NCBI GenBank assembly: GCA_041619315.1
Contig: JBFKEC010000149.1
Span: 1 to 8,116 of the forward strand
Length of the DNA: 8,116 nt
Direction: 5' to 3'
DNA from: Oceanococcus sp041619315
GTDB lineage: Bacteria; Pseudomonadota; Gammaproteobacteria; Nevskiales; Oceanococcaceae
Every line of letters starts with the position of its first letter. Position 1 is the stretch's first letter. The position numbers and the translations under genes were made by a program. The notes under the pieces were generated by a model. That model saw only the letters and a list, made by a program, of their open reading frames with translations. It did no database searches and was not told the DNA's origin. This document shows positions 6,362 through 8,116 of this stretch, piece after piece.

Positions 6362-7353
6362 ACCCGCTCATTCTGCATACTCCGGGTGAGCCGGCTGGCA
6401 TAGGCCCGGAACTGCTGATCAAACTGGCCGCGCAGCCCAGCGACGCCTGCCGCGTGGCCGTGGCTGATGGCGGCCTGCTTGAGCGCACCGCCGCGCATCT
6501 GTCATTGCCGCTGACCCTGAAAGCGTTTGATGGCCAGCGTCGTGCAACACCGGCCAATACGTTGTGGCACATCCCGCAGCACATGGCCCGCACGGTGGCG
6601 TTTGGCCAGCCTTCACCCGACAACGCTGAATATCTGCTGAATTGCCTGAGCAGCGCCGTGAAGTACGCTCGCGACGCGCAATCCGCACTGGTCACCGGCC
6701 CGCTCAACAAAGCGGTGATCAATAAAGCCGGGATTGCCTTCACCGGACACACTGAATTCATTGCCGAGCTGTGCGGCGGCATCACCCCGGTGATGATGCT
6801 CACTGCAGGCAGCCTACGCGTCGCCCTGGCCACAACCCACCTGGCGCTACGCGATGTACCTCAAGCGATCACCGCAACACGTCTGGATCACATCATGGCC
6901 GTGCTGGAACACGATCTGCGCGAGCGCTTTGGCATTGACCGGCCACGCATACAAGTGTGCGGTCTCAACCCACATGCCGGCGAAGGCGGACATCTGGGTG
7001 ATGAAGAACTGCGCGTGATCGAACCCGCGCTGGCACGTCGCCGCCAGCACCCCGACAGCCGCGCCCAATGGCTCGGACCGGTGCCTGCCGACACCGCCTT
7101 TACTCGCGAGCGATTGGCCCAGTGCGATGCGGTACTGGCGATGTACCACGACCAAGGGTTGCCAACCCTCAAGCATGCCGGGTTTGGCAACGCCGTGAAC
7201 ATTACTCTGGGCCTGCCGGTGATTCGCACCTCGGTCGACCATGGCACGGCGCTGGATATCGCCGGCCAGGGCTGCGCAGATATCGGCAGCCTGCGCTGTG
7301 CAGAAGACATGGCCATTACCCTGGCTACACGAGGAGCGATGGCACATGGATAA
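6358..7353 (+). CDS. pdxA: 4-hydroxythreonine-4-phosphate dehydrogenase
   Basis: PdxA oxidises 4-phosphohydroxy-L-threonine with NAD(P); the product decarboxylates to 3-amino-1-hydroxyacetone 1-phosphate, which PdxJ uses to make pyridoxine 5'-phosphate. The 331 residues match the usual length (329 in E. coli). The N-terminal TPGEPAGIGPEL is the family signature. GHTEF at 130-134 holds the substrate-binding H131 and T132. The metal-binding histidines are H161 (TTHLALR), H206 (NPHAGEGGHLGDEE) and H264 (MYHDQGLP). The end carries GFGNAVNITLGLPVIRTSVDHGTALDIAG. The start is a TTG at 6358 that overlaps the surA TGA. It is the only possible start, since the frame is closed by a stop at 6331-6333 and no ATG or GTG precedes the signature. 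GGA at 6349-6351 lies 6 bases upstream. The 3' end overlaps rsmA by 8 bases. Confidence 0.97.
   Translation: MNPLILHTPGEPAGIGPELLIKLAAQPSDACRVAVADGGLLERTAAHLSLPLTLKAFDGQRRATPANTLWHIPQHMARTVAFGQPSPDNAEYLLNCLSSAVKYARDAQSALVTGPLNKAVINKAGIAFTGHTEFIAELCGGITPVMMLTAGSLRVALATTHLALRDVPQAITATRLDHIMAVLEHDLRERFGIDRPRIQVCGLNPHAGEGGHLGDEELRVIEPALARRRQHPDSRAQWLGPVPADTAFTRERLAQCDAVLAMYHDQGLPTLKHAGFGNAVNITLGLPVIRTSVDHGTALDIAGQGCADIGSLRCAEDMAITLATRGAMAHG
7331..7336 (+). promoter_or_regulatory. Ribosome binding site of rsmA
   Basis: GAGGAG, the strongest Shine-Dalgarno match seen in the window, lies 9 bases before the rsmA ATG and inside the last codons of pdxA. It fixes the rsmA start at 7346 rather than at the ATG at 7339, which is in the pdxA frame. 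Confidence 0.8.
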
Positions 7354-8116
7354 ACACCGCCCGCGCAAGCGCTTTGGTCAGAATTTTCTCACCGACAACA
7401 ACATCATTGAACGCATTGCGGCAGCCATCCGGCCGAGCGCTGACCAGCACATTCTGGAGATTGGCCCAGGTCAGGCCGCACTGACGGCAGCGCTGCTACC
7501 CGATTGCGGCAAACTCACGGCGGTTGAAATTGACCGCGATCTGGCTGCCGAACTGCGCCAGCGTTTTGCCGCTCAGCCGCGTTTTGAGCTGGTCGAAGCC
7601 GATGCCCTCAAGGTTGATTTCGCAACCCTGGCCGATGGACCGATACGCGTGGTCGGAAACCTGCCCTACAACATCTCCACGCCGTTGGTGTTTCATCTGC
7701 TGCAGAGCCAGGCGCGGATCACCGACTTCCACATCATGTTGCAACGGGAAGTGGCAGAGCGCATGGCCGCAGGCTCTGGCAACAAGACCTACGGCCGGCT
7801 CAGCGTTGCGGTCAGTCTGGCCGCCCACGCCGAGATTCTGTTTGACGTCCCACCGGGTGCGTTCTATCCGCCCCCCAAAGTGCGCTCATCCATCATTCGC
7901 CTGACCCCGCACGACGTAGAACTGCCGTGGCGAGCGCTCGACAGCGTGCTGCAATCGGCCTTCTCGGCACGGCGCAAAACCCTGCGCAATGCGCTGGGCC
8001 GCCTGTTCAGCGCCGAGCAGCTGGAAGCTCACGGCCTGGACCCTAAACTGCGCCCGGAAAACCTTGAGCCCGCCCAGTTTCTTGCCCTTGCGCAGAGCCT
8101 GGATGCGCGCGACAGC
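7346..8116 (+). CDS. rsmA: 16S rRNA (adenine(1518)-N6/adenine(1519)-N6)-dimethyltransferase (3' partial)
   Basis: RsmA (KsgA) dimethylates two adjacent adenines in helix 45 of 16S rRNA during late small-subunit assembly, using S-adenosylmethionine; its loss classically gives kasugamycin resistance. The frame is open from the ATG at 7346 to the window end, 257 residues, against about 268-273 in relatives, so only the last dozen or so residues are missing. Motifs in order: RKRFGQNFL at 7-15, the SAM-binding LEIGPGQAALT at 37-47, acidic VEID at 60-63, EADAL at 84-88, and the catalytic NLPYNIS at 105-111. The family blocks MLQREVAERM, YGRLSV, FYPPPKVRSSI and FSARRKTLRNAL follow. The start overlaps the last 8 bases of pdxA and is served by a strong GAGGAG ribosome site. 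apaG/apaH often follow in related genomes but are not visible here. Confidence 0.97.
   Translation, partial: MDKHRPRKRFGQNFLTDNNIIERIAAAIRPSADQHILEIGPGQAALTAALLPDCGKLTAVEIDRDLAAELRQRFAAQPRFELVEADALKVDFATLADGPIRVVGNLPYNISTPLVFHLLQSQARITDFHIMLQREVAERMAAGSGNKTYGRLSVAVSLAAHAEILFDVPPGAFYPPPKVRSSIIRLTPHDVELPWRALDSVLQSAFSARRKTLRNALGRLFSAEQLEAHGLDPKLRPENLEPAQFLALAQSLDARDS

Noticed and set aside
5940..6833. A 297-residue open frame on the minus strand across surA and pdxA
   Set aside because: It lies opposite two firmly identified genes, its translation shows no recognisable family and is arginine, serine and alanine rich, as expected for a GC-rich antisense shadow.

Overview
The window is a densely coding, GC-rich stretch of what looks like a gammaproteobacterial chromosome. 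The gene order lptD-surA-pdxA-rsmA, with an amgK-murU pair running the opposite way just upstream of lptD, is the arrangement known from Pseudomonas and relatives. The genus cannot be told from the sequence. The LptD and SurA sequences and the yggS-rpiA pair beyond murU suggest a lineage other than a typical Pseudomonas, but that is inference.

Layout from left to right. (1) Bases 2-1134, plus strand: the 3' part of a yggS/PLPBP gene (pyridoxal phosphate homeostasis) and a complete rpiA (ribose-5-phosphate isomerase A), overlapping at ATGA. (2) Bases 1131-2833, minus strand: amgK followed by murU, overlapping by 16 bases. Together they make UDP-MurNAc from recycled MurNAc. murU and rpiA meet tail to tail and their stop codons overlap. 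(3) Bases 2858-8116, plus strand: lptD (outer-membrane LPS translocon), surA (periplasmic chaperone that helps fold outer-membrane proteins including LptD), pdxA (vitamin B6 synthesis) and rsmA/ksgA (16S rRNA dimethyltransferase, cut by the window end just before its expected stop). Junctions are very tight: lptD-surA 6 bases apart, surA-pdxA overlapping at TTGA, pdxA-rsmA overlapping by 8 bases. The group is therefore very probably one operon with translational coupling.

Functionally the window combines envelope biogenesis (AmgK/MurU for peptidoglycan recycling, LptD and SurA for the outer membrane) with vitamin B6 metabolism (PdxA makes a PLP precursor, YggS buffers PLP), pentose phosphate metabolism (RpiA) and ribosome maturation (RsmA). 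There is no gene-free stretch over 300 bases. The largest gap is the divergent amgK/lptD space of about 24 bases (42 if lptD starts at its ATG). I see no tRNA, rRNA, insertion sequence, CRISPR array or convincing intrinsic terminator. I found no sign of an undescribed system. The points worth a second look are small: the compressed divergent control region, a few inverted repeats inside genes, start-codon choices and unusual junctions.
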